Source of the DNA: an uncultured Blautia sp.
GTDB lineage: Bacteria; Bacillota; Clostridia; Lachnospirales; Lachnospiraceae
Direction: 5' to 3'
NCBI GenBank assembly: GCA_934424575.1
Contig: CAKRXU010000010.1
Coordinates: forward strand, 14,335 to 78,334
DNA length: 64,000 bases
Shown piece by piece: positions 52,025-60,043 of this stretch; position 1 is the stretch's first letter, and each line of letters opens with the position of its first letter. Below the pieces are notes generated by a model. The model saw nothing but the letters and a program-made list of their open reading frames with translations. It did no database searches and was not told the DNA's origin. The position numbers and the translations under genes were made by a program.

Positions 52025-52061
52025 ATCTTTCTCCTCTTATTTCTTTTTATGCAACAGAAAG

Positions 52062-52080
52062 AGAGCCTGGTTCCGGCTCT
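52062..52080 (-). terminator. Weak hairpin between frr and uppS
   Basis: Six-base stem AGAGCC/GGCTCT with a seven-base loop, followed by CTTTCTG on the minus strand. Probably an attenuator or processing site rather than a full terminator. Confidence 0.35.
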
Positions 52081-52109
52081 CCCTCTCCTCATTCCCCACC
52101 TGACCGGGA

Positions 52110-52661
52110 TTATACAGTCAGGATCTCTTTTGCTTTGGTATCTACTGCTGCATCGATCTTTTTGACAAATTTATCTGTCAGTTTCTGTACAGCATCTTCA
52201 AGGTCTTTGATCTCATCCTCGGAAACGTCCTGCTTGCCAAGTTTCTTGAATGCATCGTTTGCATCACGACGGACATTGCGGACAGCAACTTTGGCAGCCT
52301 CGCCTTTTTTCTTGACATCTTTTACCAGCTCTTTACGACGCTCTTCGGTAAGCTCCGGAAGTACCAGACGGATCAGTTTGCCATCGTTGTTCGGGTTCAG
52401 TCCCAGATCAGAGGTAAGGATCGCTTTCTCGATTCCTTTGATCAGGCTTGCTTCCCATGGCTGGATCTGGATCATACGTGCCTCCGGCACTGTGATGTTT
52501 GCCACCTGCTGAAGCGGTGTCGGGCTTCCATAATAATCTACGGTGATCTTGTCAAGAATATGCGGGTTCGCACGTCCTGCACGGATCGTTGTCAGTTCCT
52601 CCTCGAAGCCTTTCAGTGTCTTGGTCATTTTCTGCTCATATTTCTGAACTCTTTCATCCAT
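52110..52661 (-). CDS. frr: Ribosome recycling factor
   Basis: 183 residues, a normal length. Conserved VQKYEQKMTKTLKGFEEELT start, TIRAGRANPHILDKI, YYGSPTPLQQVANI, and the hinge PELTEERRKELVK. It splits post-termination ribosomes together with EF-G. Follows pyrH after 28 bases, the near-universal order. Confidence 0.96.
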   Translation of the reverse strand: MDERVQKYEQKMTKTLKGFEEELTTIRAGRANPHILDKITVDYYGSPTPLQQVANITVPEARMIQIQPWEASLIKGIEKAILTSDLGLNPNNDGKLIRLVLPELTEERRKELVKDVKKKGEAAKVAVRNVRRDANDAFKKLGKQDVSEDEIKDLEDAVQKLTDKFVKKIDAAVDTKAKEILTV

Positions 52662-52689
52662 TTGTCAAATCTCCCTCTTGTAATTTATT

Positions 52690-53385
52690 TTATACAGTTA
52701 CTTTGGTTCCGTTGAATTTACCGTGAACTGTATTGATGATACTGTTTTCTTCCTCAAGTCCGAAAACAAGCATTGGCATTTTCTGCTCCAGGCACATGAT
52801 AGATGCTGTAAGGTCCATAGCTGCCAGTTTCTTGTCAACAACTTCCTGAATACTGATCTCGTCATATTTCACTGCATCTGGGTTAACCTTCGGATCGCTG
52901 TCATAGATTCCGTCTACTGCTTTGGCAAGAAGGATCGCCTCCGCCTCGATCTCAACAGCACGAAGTACAGTTGCTGTATCTGTAGAAAAATATGGATGTC
53001 CTGTACCACCTGCAAAGAACAGGACCTTACCCTGTGCAAATCCTTCTTCTACTGCATCCTTGGAGTAGAGACTTGTAAACGCACCGCATACGAACGGTGT
53101 AAAGATCTCTGTACGAAGTCCCAGATATCTGCAGATATCAGATACATAAATACAGTTCATGACTGTAGCCAGCATACCGATCTGGTCTGCCTTATTGCGG
53201 TCGATGGTCTCGCTGGTACGTCCTCTCCAGAAGTTTCCTCCTCCGATCACGATACCTACCTGTGTTCCCTCTTCTACGATCGTGCGGATCTGCTTTGCAA
53301 CAGCGATGACTGTAGCCTCATCAAATCCCTTCTTCTCTGCTCCTGCCAGAGCTTCTCCACTTAATTTCAGTAAAATTCTCTTCAT
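52690..53385 (-). CDS. pyrH: UMP kinase
   Basis: 231 residues. Amino-acid-kinase fold: RILLKLSGEALAG, GIVIGGGNFWRGR, FFAGGTGHPYFSTDTAT, VDGIYDSDPK. Phosphorylates UMP to UDP. Follows a lipoprotein gene after 42 bases and precedes frr. Confidence 0.96.
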   Translation of the reverse strand: MKRILLKLSGEALAGAEKKGFDEATVIAVAKQIRTIVEEGTQVGIVIGGGNFWRGRTSETIDRNKADQIGMLATVMNCIYVSDICRYLGLRTEIFTPFVCGAFTSLYSKDAVEEGFAQGKVLFFAGGTGHPYFSTDTATVLRAVEIEAEAILLAKAVDGIYDSDPKVNPDAVKYDEISIQEVVDKKLAAMDLTASIMCLEQKMPMLVFGLEEENSIINTVHGKFNGTKVTV

Positions 53386-53427
53386 AGTTGTTTATCCTTT
53401 CCTCCGATGCATCTGCATCAGTATTCT

Positions 53428-54402
53428 TTACCATACACCTGTAACAATTTCATTTCCATCATCATCAACGGTTGTTGAAACTGTGAAATTATTGTAATAA
53501 TAATAACCTGTCGTTCCATTGTCAGGATCTTCATCATATTCAGACGAACCAGAATCCCCGATCACTGAGATCAGATCATCCAGAGATCTTCCAATGTACC
53601 CCTCTGCTGTCTGGATCGTAGAATCCGTCGGACTTGTGTTGCCGCCGTCATCACCGCCGTTATTATTATTGTTATTATTATTGTTATTGTCACCTGAATT
53701 CGGTGTCTGTGTCGGAGAAGTATTGTCCGAATCATCCGGCGTCTGTGTCGGAGAAACGCTGTCGGAATCATCCGGTGTCTGTGTCGGATCCTCACTGTCG
53801 GAATCCAGCCCCAGTCTTTTCTTTACTTCACTTAATGTAGAAACTTCTTTTGTTCCGTTCGCTGTCAGGTAAGTCGCATAAGGAATCGCGTCCTCCCCGC
53901 TTCCATCCATACGCAGAGTGATCTGCCTTATTGTTGACAGCGGAAGGTTCCTGAAGAAACACTCACTTGCTTCTTCATCTGTATAGGTAATACGAATATC
54001 ATAGGTCACTTTTGAAGAAGAAGGTTTCTCATAATAGTAAATCGCATTTTCTCCATTTTTCAGTGTAAACATGCCATTTACAAGATCATCGCCCCATTCA
54101 TCTGCGCTTTCCTCGTCATCATCTGCCGGTGTCTGTCTGATATAGATCGCCGCGATCTCTGAACCTGTCCGGTTTACAATGGCAGCTTTGGATGCAGTTG
54201 CTGTTTTCTCACCAATGACATTCTTCTCCGATGATTCTTCCATATCTACAAGTTCTACCGTGGCTGTAGGCGTCGCCTGAGGAGTTTCTGTAGGCGTTAC
54301 CTGGACTGGTGTCTGTTCTGTTGTATTCTTTTTGCCACAGCCTGATACAACTACTGTCAGTGCAGCAAGCCCTGCAATAGCCAAATAACGTTTTTTTAAC
54401 AT
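53428..54402 (-). CDS. Putative lipoprotein with low-complexity linker
   Basis: 324 residues from the ATG at 54402 (AGGAGG eight bases upstream). Lipoprotein signal peptide LKKRYLAIAGLAALTVVVSGC, with the lipid-modified Cys followed by GKK. A Thr/Pro-rich spacer precedes a beta domain (about 60-190) with IYIRQTPADDDE and FFRNLPLSTIRQITLRMDG. Then come three 12-residue repeats (SPTQTPDDSD type), ten Asn in a row and a C-terminal domain GYIGRSLDDLISVIGDSG ending in a Tyr-rich strand. Function unknown. It has its own promoter and stands before pyrH. Confidence 0.75.
   Translation of the reverse strand: MLKKRYLAIAGLAALTVVVSGCGKKNTTEQTPVQVTPTETPQATPTATVELVDMEESSEKNVIGEKTATASKAAIVNRTGSEIAAIYIRQTPADDDEESADEWGDDLVNGMFTLKNGENAIYYYEKPSSSKVTYDIRITYTDEEASECFFRNLPLSTIRQITLRMDGSGEDAIPYATYLTANGTKEVSTLSEVKKRLGLDSDSEDPTQTPDDSDSVSPTQTPDDSDNTSPTQTPNSGDNNNNNNNNNNGGDDGGNTSPTDSTIQTAEGYIGRSLDDLISVIGDSGSSEYDEDPDNGTTGYYYYNNFTVSTTVDDDGNEIVTGVW
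53653..53809. repeat. Coding tandem repeats in the lipoprotein gene
   Basis: Three 36-bp units begin with (G/C)GTGTCTGTGTCGGA-type sequence near 53702, 53738 and 53774 and encode the PTQTPDDSD spacer. Next to them (about 53660-53690) is a trinucleotide tract of TTA/TTG units encoding ten Asn. Both are candidates for copy-number variation between strains. Confidence 0.75.
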
Positions 54403-54496
54403 GTATATTTCCTCCTGTTTCCTATTACGCATTCGTCCTGTGATGTCATCATTATATGATAGTTGTCAGTAAATCCTCTGACTCCAATATAGTTTA

Positions 54497-54524
54497 ATTA
54501 TACAGGGTCTTGGATTCTTGTCAA
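54497..54524 (-). promoter_or_regulatory. Promoter of the lipoprotein-pyrH-frr-uppS-cdsA-dxr-rseP run
   Basis: Minus strand -35 TTGACA (54524-54519), 16-base spacer, -10 TATAAT (54502-54497): both hexamers are consensus. A leader of about 90 bases follows. Confidence 0.8.
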
Positions 54525-54557
54525 CCAAATGTCCCAAAATTCATACAATTTTTGATA

Positions 54558-55028
54558 TTACAGATTTTTAACTTTGAATTCTCTCTCTGCTTCCCTGCGC
54601 TGATCTTTCTTCGCAATATCCTGTCTCTTGTCATAGAGTTTCTTACCGCGCGCAACACCGACTTCAACCTTTACCAGGCTGCCTTTGAAGTACACTTTCA
54701 ACGGTACCAGGGTCAGTCCTTTTTCCTGAAGTTTCCCTTCGATCTTGTTGATCTCGTGTCTGTGCAGAAGAAGTTTCCGGACACGCAGCGGGTCCTTGTT
54801 AAAAATATTTCCCTTTTCATAAGGGCTGATGTGCATTCCATAAATATACACTTCACCCTTTTCTACACGGATAAAAGATTCCTTGACACTGCACTTGCCC
54901 ATGCGAAGAGATTTTACCTCAGTTCCCGCCAGGGAAATGCCTGCCTCGTAGGTATCCTCTATAAAATAATCATGAAAGGCTTTTTTGTTATTGGCGATCA
55001 GTTTGATCCCTGTAGTTGCCTTCGCCAT
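54558..55028 (-). CDS. smpB: SsrA-binding protein SmpB
   Basis: 156 residues from the ATG at 55028 (AAGGAGGG upstream). Contains NKKAFHDYFIEDTYEAGISL, GTEVKSLRMGKCSVKESF, the tmRNA-binding IYGMHISPYEKGNIF, and the basic tail starting ARGKKLYDKRQDIAKKDQ. It acts with tmRNA in trans-translation. I did not find the tmRNA gene in this window. It follows rnr after 13 bases. Confidence 0.95.
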   Translation of the reverse strand: MAKATTGIKLIANNKKAFHDYFIEDTYEAGISLAGTEVKSLRMGKCSVKESFIRVEKGEVYIYGMHISPYEKGNIFNKDPLRVRKLLLHRHEINKIEGKLQEKGLTLVPLKVYFKGSLVKVEVGVARGKKLYDKRQDIAKKDQRREAEREFKVKNL

Positions 55029-55041
55029 AAAATTCCCTCCT

Positions 55042-57075
55042 TTACTCAACAACGGTAAAGTCTACCGTTCTTTTCAGAGCATCCGCATCTGCCACCCGGA
55101 CCTTGACTTTCTGTCCGAGATGGTATACTTTCTGGCTTAATTCGCCACTCAGTTCATATGTTTCTTCATTGTAGGTATAATAATCATCCCGAAGGCTCGT
55201 CACATGGACAAGGCCCTCGATCGTATTCGGAAGTTCTACATAAAATCCGTAAGCGGTCACGCCGGAAATAATGCCCTCATATTCTTCACCGAGATGGTAA
55301 GACATATATTCTGCTTTCTTGAGGCGGTCAGATTCTCTCTCTGCCTCCTGTGCCCTGCGCTCACATGCGCTGGACTGCTCCGCAACGTGCTCCAGAATTT
55401 CTCTGTAATGCTCTGTCTTGCCTTCTCTCTGAAGTCTCCCTCTTATATTATCACGAATGATACGGTGGATCTGTAAATCTGGATATCTTCGGATCGGAGA
55501 AGTGAAATGACAGTAATATTTCGCCGCCAGCCCAAAATGCCCGCTGCACTGTGTCGTATATTTTGCCTGCTTCATCGTACGCAGCGTCAGTCTGCTGATC
55601 ATCATCTCATTCGGCAATCCCTGGATGCTTTCGATGATCTCCTGGATCTCCTTCGGCGTGATCTCCTCACCGGCTTTCTGCACAGAGATCCCCTGATTCC
55701 GAAGAAGGGTCAGAAGGCTTTCCACCCGCTCCGGATCCGGTGTTTCATGGGTACGATATACAAACGGATACTCGCCCTGGCAGTACTCCTTCGCAACCGT
55801 CTCATTTGCCATCAGCATAAAGTCTTCGATGATCTCTGTGGCCACATTTGCCTCATAGGCCTGCACATCGATCGCTCTTCCGGCTCCATTGAGCGTGATC
55901 TTACTCTCCGGGAAATCAAAGTCAATGGATCCTCTGTGATGTCTGCGGCTCCGAAGGAGTTCTGAAAGTTCTTTCATCAGGAAAAACATCGGCACAAAAT
56001 CCGCATACTCACTGCTTGTCTCCGTGTCTCCATCCTCCAGAATGCAGCGTACCTGCGTGTAACTCATCCTGCGGTCTACACGGATGATCGTCTCTGCGAT
56101 CTTATGGGCGATGACCTGTCCATTCTTATCAATATCCATAAGACAGCTCAAAGTCAGCCGGTCCTCTCCCTGATTCAGAGAGCAGATCCCGTTTGAAAGC
56201 CGTTCCGGAAGCATTGGGATCACACGGTCTGCAAGATACACACTGGTTCCTCGCTTTAATGCTTCTTTGTCCAGTGCACTGCCTCCCTGAACATAATTGC
56301 TCACATCTGCGATATGGACCCCAAGATGATAGATATCGCCTTCTTTTGTAAGGGAGATCGCATCATCAAGATCCTTCGCATCCTCTCCGTCGATCGTGAC
56401 AGTCTGGAGATGTGTAAGGTCTGTCCTTCCATCACGATCTGCCTCAAGCACATGATCCGGAACTCTCTCTGCCTGTGTGATGACCTTTGGCGGAAATTCC
56501 GATGGGATGTTAAAGCTCTTTACGATCGCCAGGATATCTGTTCCAGGGGCATTTATGCTTCCCATATCTTCCTTGATCCTGCCCTCCGGTTTGTGCCTCT
56601 CATCGCCATAATCAATGATCTCTGCCACAACCTTGTCGCCATCACGGACTCCCTTGGAATTCTTCGCGGCAATATAAATATCTTTCGCATATTTCTGATT
56701 GTCACAGAGCACAAATCCATAATCACGTTCTCTCTGGAAGGTACCGACAACTTCTGTTGTTCCACGCTCCAGGATCTCTATGACTGCACCTTCCTGGCGC
56801 TTTCCACTGCCGGATTTTGCCTTTACGAGGACACGTACTTTATCCTGATGCATCGCAGTCCCTACTGCATTTGCCGGGATAAAGATATCGTCCTCCTCAT
56901 CCTCCAGTTCCACAAAGCCAAATCCCTTTTGGTTGCCGATGAACACTCCCTCTTTGATCAGGCCCTGCTTTTCAAGCTCTCGGAGATCTCTTTTCTTTAA
57001 TTTAAATTTTTCTTTCTTTGTCTGTTTCTCTCTGGAAAATCTCTTTTTCTTTTCCCATTTCTTTTTTTTGCTCAC
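55042..57075 (-). CDS. rnr: Ribonuclease R
   Basis: 677 residues. Lysine-rich start (SKKKKWEKKKRFSREKQTKK), two cold-shock-like OB domains (about 35-190), the RNB catalytic domain with DAKDLDDAISL (metal-binding Asp residues) and the HFTSPIRRYPDLQIHR motif, and a C-terminal S1 domain. Hydrolytic 3'-5' exoribonuclease for structured RNA, also needed for tmRNA processing. Part of secG-rnr-smpB. Confidence 0.96.
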   Translation of the reverse strand: MSKKKKWEKKKRFSREKQTKKEKFKLKKRDLRELEKQGLIKEGVFIGNQKGFGFVELEDEEDDIFIPANAVGTAMHQDKVRVLVKAKSGSGKRQEGAVIEILERGTTEVVGTFQRERDYGFVLCDNQKYAKDIYIAAKNSKGVRDGDKVVAEIIDYGDERHKPEGRIKEDMGSINAPGTDILAIVKSFNIPSEFPPKVITQAERVPDHVLEADRDGRTDLTHLQTVTIDGEDAKDLDDAISLTKEGDIYHLGVHIADVSNYVQGGSALDKEALKRGTSVYLADRVIPMLPERLSNGICSLNQGEDRLTLSCLMDIDKNGQVIAHKIAETIIRVDRRMSYTQVRCILEDGDTETSSEYADFVPMFFLMKELSELLRSRRHHRGSIDFDFPESKITLNGAGRAIDVQAYEANVATEIIEDFMLMANETVAKEYCQGEYPFVYRTHETPDPERVESLLTLLRNQGISVQKAGEEITPKEIQEIIESIQGLPNEMMISRLTLRTMKQAKYTTQCSGHFGLAAKYYCHFTSPIRRYPDLQIHRIIRDNIRGRLQREGKTEHYREILEHVAEQSSACERRAQEAERESDRLKKAEYMSYHLGEEYEGIISGVTAYGFYVELPNTIEGLVHVTSLRDDYYTYNEETYELSGELSQKVYHLGQKVKVRVADADALKRTVDFTVVE

Positions 57076-57094
57076 TTAAGCACTCCTTTATGTT

Positions 57095-57129
57095 AAAAAA
57101 AAGCACTCTTGCAATTTATACAAGAGTGT
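57095..57129 (-). terminator. Terminator/attenuator between secG and rnr
   Basis: Stem ACACTCTTG/CAAGAGTGC (8 pairs) with a nine-base loop, followed on the minus strand by eight T, directly before the rnr ribosome binding site. Confidence 0.85.
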
Positions 57130-57137
57130 TTCTTTGA

Positions 57138-57377
57138 CTAAAAATTCATATTTAAAACAGCTGCCAGTATAAAAAATAACACTGCCATGATCGTAGTTGC
57201 TCTTACAAGTCCACCTTCCATAGAACGTCCCTTGTTTCTTCCCCAGTATGTATCTGAGGCACCTGAAATTGTTCCACCCAGGCCCTGCTGCTTACCTTCC
57301 TGCATCAGGACAACAACAGTCAGCGCAATACAATCTATAGCAAAAATAATAGTCAGTATCGTTCTTAAAATCTGCAC
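57138..57377 (-). CDS. secG: Preprotein translocase subunit SecG
   Basis: About 79 residues from a GTG at 57377, ten bases after AGGAGG. Another GTG three codons upstream is only one base from that site. Two membrane helices (TILTIIFAIDCIALTVVVLM and ATTIMAVLFFILAAVL) flank the conserved QEGKQQGLGGTISGASDTYW segment. Accessory subunit of the SecYEG channel. It has its own promoter, so insertion of the mobile element in eno upstream need not silence it. Confidence 0.93.
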   Translation of the reverse strand: MQILRTILTIIFAIDCIALTVVVLMQEGKQQGLGGTISGASDTYWGRNKGRSMEGGLVRATTIMAVLFFILAAVLNMNF

Positions 57378-57408
57378 TTCGGTCACACCTCCTAATCAAC
57401 TGCAAAAT

Positions 57409-57437
57409 ATTGTACCATACCGCCCCCTGAATTTCAA
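57409..57437 (-). promoter_or_regulatory. secG promoter
   Basis: Minus strand -35 TTGAAA (57437-57432), 17-base spacer, -10 TACAAT (57414-57409), located after the eno terminator. Confidence 0.7.
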
Positions 57438-57461
57438 CCGTTTTTGGATAAGTTTCAGGGC

Positions 57462-57512
57462 AAAAAATCCGATCCTCCCCGCTTTTTCGGATGTCTGCAG
57501 GCAGAATCGGAT
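57462..57512 (-). terminator. Terminator after eno
   Basis: Arms ATCCGAT/ATCGGAT (57467-57473 and 57506-57512) enclosing a long GC-rich loop, followed on the minus strand by TTTTT. Confidence 0.65.
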
Positions 57513-57540
57513 CCTGTATAGCATATTTTTTATTCAGATC

Positions 57541-58386
57541 TCACTCTTTTTGAAACGGATCTTCATAGATCGCATCTTCTCCAAGCTGTTCACTGATCCG
57601 CAGAAGCTGGTTATATTTTGCATTCCGGTCAGAACGGCATGGTGCTCCCGTCTTGATCTGTCCGGCTCCGGTGGCTACCGCAAGGTCTGCAATAAAAGCA
57701 TCCTCTGTTTCTCCCGAGCGATGGGAAATGATCGCACGATAACCTGCATGCTGTGCCATTTTCACCGCATCCATTGCCTCACTCAAAGTACCGATCTGGT
57801 TTACTTTGACAAGGATCGCATTCGCTGCTCTAAGTTTGATCCCGCAGGCAAGCCTCTTGACATTTGTAACAAAAAGGTCATCTCCCACAAGCTGCAGCCT
57901 GTCCCCAAGACGTTCGGTCATCGCTTTCCAGCCTTCCCAGTCATCCTCCTGAAGACCATCCTCGATCGATATGATCGGAAATTCTTCCAGGAGTTTTTCA
58001 TAATAGTCGATCATCTCTCCTGCATCCCGGAGCACTTCTTCGGCTTTCATCTTACTCTCACCCGGAAAACGGTACACCCCCAGTTCTTCATCATAAAGTT
58101 CACTGGCCGCCGCATCGATCGCGATAAAAATATCTTTTCCCGGTTCGTATCCTGCCTTTTCGACCGCCTCAACGATCAGCCGCAGAACATCTCTGGAATC
58201 TTTGAGATCCGGTGCAAATCCGCCCTCATCTCCAACCGCGGTAGAAAGACCGTTTTCCCTGAGAAGGAGCTTTAGAAACTGATAGATTTCCACGCACATC
58301 CGGATCCCGTCCTCAAAATCTCCGGCACCACAGGGCATGATCATAAATTCCTGCAGATCCACAGTGTTATCGGCATGCTTTCCCCC
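57541..58386 (-). pseudogene. eno: Enolase, 3' part only (interrupted by mobile element)
   Basis: The frame encodes the C-terminal 281 residues of enolase starting at GGKHADNTVDLQEFM. All later active-site elements are intact: GDEGGFAP, AIDAAASELYD, SIEDGLQEDDW, VGDDLFVTN, LVKVNQIGTLSEAM, SHRSGETED and GQIKTGAPCRSDR. About 150 N-terminal residues are missing. Upstream of 58386 the frame continues for 16 codons of unrelated, element-derived sequence to a GTG at 58434 without a ribosome binding site. Position before secG-rnr-smpB is the usual native eno locus. The 5' part is expected beyond the window on the far side of the element. Confidence 0.88.
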
Positions 58387-58408
58387 TTGTGTCAAGATAA
58401 TGACACAA
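58381..58408. other. Putative recombination junction (att site) in eno
   Basis: Conserved enolase codons begin at 58386. Directly beside them is a palindrome with 8-base arms TTGTGTCA (58387-58394) and TGACACAA (58401-58408) and a six-base centre. The recombinase operon stops 28 bases further on. Short inverted repeats next to a GG core (here GGGGGA on the minus strand) are typical of serine recombinase attachment sites. Confidence 0.65.
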
Positions 58409-58435
58409 AATTTTTGTAATTTATCCAGCATCACT

Positions 58436-60043
58436 TCAACTGCAGATTTTCTGCACCTGCTCTACATACTTCACAAGCTCATCAGCAAAATTCCATTCAA
58501 TTTCTATTCGCTTATCATTATATACCTTGATACCACGAATAAAAGTTACTGCTATCTCTCTGGTTAATTGCTTATTTCCTTCGATCAGGTCTGTCAGGCA
58601 CTGTCTGCCATCGGGCGGAAGTTCAAATAAACGTTCAGCCGCTTCACTCTGTTCTGTCTCCATTTGCGCTATCGCTAAGGTTTCTTTCTCAATTTGTTTA
58701 TCCAGCTTGTCATTTTTTCTGGTGAACTCTTCTTCTGAGATTTCTTCCATTGCATATCGCATATATAGTTCAGTCTTCTGGTGCTTGTATCTGCTAATAC
58801 TGTCTTTGGCATCCCGAATCTTTTTTGCAGCTCCATTCACTTTTGATTTTAATTCTGCTTTCTGTAATTCGAGTACCGGTTCAGCATCATCACTGATCTT
58901 TGCAAACAGCTTTATCGCCCTGAAAATCATCTCATTGAACTCGTCATCATATAAATTGTCTGTTACACAATCTTGATTTGCCGTATTGAATTTCCTTGGG
59001 CACTTAAAATGCGGATTGCATCTGGTTACATGCTGTAGATTCTGACCGCATCCCCCACATTTTACCAATCCTTTCAGCGGATAATTATTATTGTGAGTTT
59101 TGCTCCTCTTTCTGGAATTTAATTCCAGCTTTTCCTGTACAGCATCAAACACTTCTTTAGAAACAATCGCTTCATGTGTCCCCTCAACCACAATCCAGTC
59201 TTCTTCTTTTGTTTTCAAATGCTTATTACTTCCTACCGAAGCAACTTTCCACTTGCCGCCAATCGTAGTTCCCGTATAAGTTTCTGTCATCAGTATCAGT
59301 CTTACAGTTACCGGATACCAGATATATTTTTCTGTTGTTTTCTTTACACCAGTTTTCAGAACTTCTCTTTTATATTGACCTGGACTCATAATTTCCTGCT
59401 CATTCAGATAGCGTGCCAGCTGAGTGATGTTCATTCCATCCAGATATTTCTGAAAAATCATCTTCACAACAGGCGCTGTCTCCGGATTAACCACGAGGCT
59501 TGTCACATCTTCGTCAGGCTTCAAATATCCATACGGTGCTCTCGCTCCCATATATTTTCCAGCTTTCTGACGCTGTAACAAAGTCTTTTTTACTTTAACG
59601 GAAGTATCAATGCTATGATGTTCGTTAATAATATTTCTGAAACCGACATCAATTCCCGGCATACCAGATTCATATTTCATACTATCAACATTATCATTGA
59701 TTGCTATGAATCTCACATTCATAAAAGGAAAAATTTGCTCCAGATATGTGTCAACCTCTATATGATTCCTGCCGAATCGAGAAAGGTCTTTCACTATAAT
59801 TGTGCTGACTTTTCCATCTCTTACTAATTCCATCATACTTTGGAATCCTGGGCGATCGAAATTCGTTCCACTATAGCCATCATCTTTGAATTCTAACACT
59901 TCATTATTTTTGAACTCATTTTTACTGGCTATGTATTGCCCAATCACAATTCTCTGATTGGTAATACTATTGGATTCATCCAGCATATCCTCATCTTCCA
60001 GCGACAATCTTAAATACTTTACTATGCACTTACCATCTGACAT
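58436..60043 (-). CDS. Large serine recombinase 1 (element end proximal)
   Basis: 535 residues. Resolvase domain with the catalytic serine in KYLRLSLEDED (about residue 14) and VKDLSRFGRN with active-site arginines, recombinase domain (about 160-260, RAPYGYLKPDED), zinc ribbon (CGGCGQNLQHVTRC plus two more Cys), and a long coiled-coil C-terminus (about 370-500). TnpX/TndX-like architecture. Last gene of the trio; it stops 50 bases from the eno remnant and overlaps the second recombinase by 22 bases. Confidence 0.93.
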   Translation of the reverse strand: MSDGKCIVKYLRLSLEDEDMLDESNSITNQRIVIGQYIASKNEFKNNEVLEFKDDGYSGTNFDRPGFQSMMELVRDGKVSTIIVKDLSRFGRNHIEVDTYLEQIFPFMNVRFIAINDNVDSMKYESGMPGIDVGFRNIINEHHSIDTSVKVKKTLLQRQKAGKYMGARAPYGYLKPDEDVTSLVVNPETAPVVKMIFQKYLDGMNITQLARYLNEQEIMSPGQYKREVLKTGVKKTTEKYIWYPVTVRLILMTETYTGTTIGGKWKVASVGSNKHLKTKEEDWIVVEGTHEAIVSKEVFDAVQEKLELNSRKRSKTHNNNYPLKGLVKCGGCGQNLQHVTRCNPHFKCPRKFNTANQDCVTDNLYDDEFNEMIFRAIKLFAKISDDAEPVLELQKAELKSKVNGAAKKIRDAKDSISRYKHQKTELYMRYAMEEISEEEFTRKNDKLDKQIEKETLAIAQMETEQSEAAERLFELPPDGRQCLTDLIEGNKQLTREIAVTFIRGIKVYNDKRIEIEWNFADELVKYVEQVQKICS

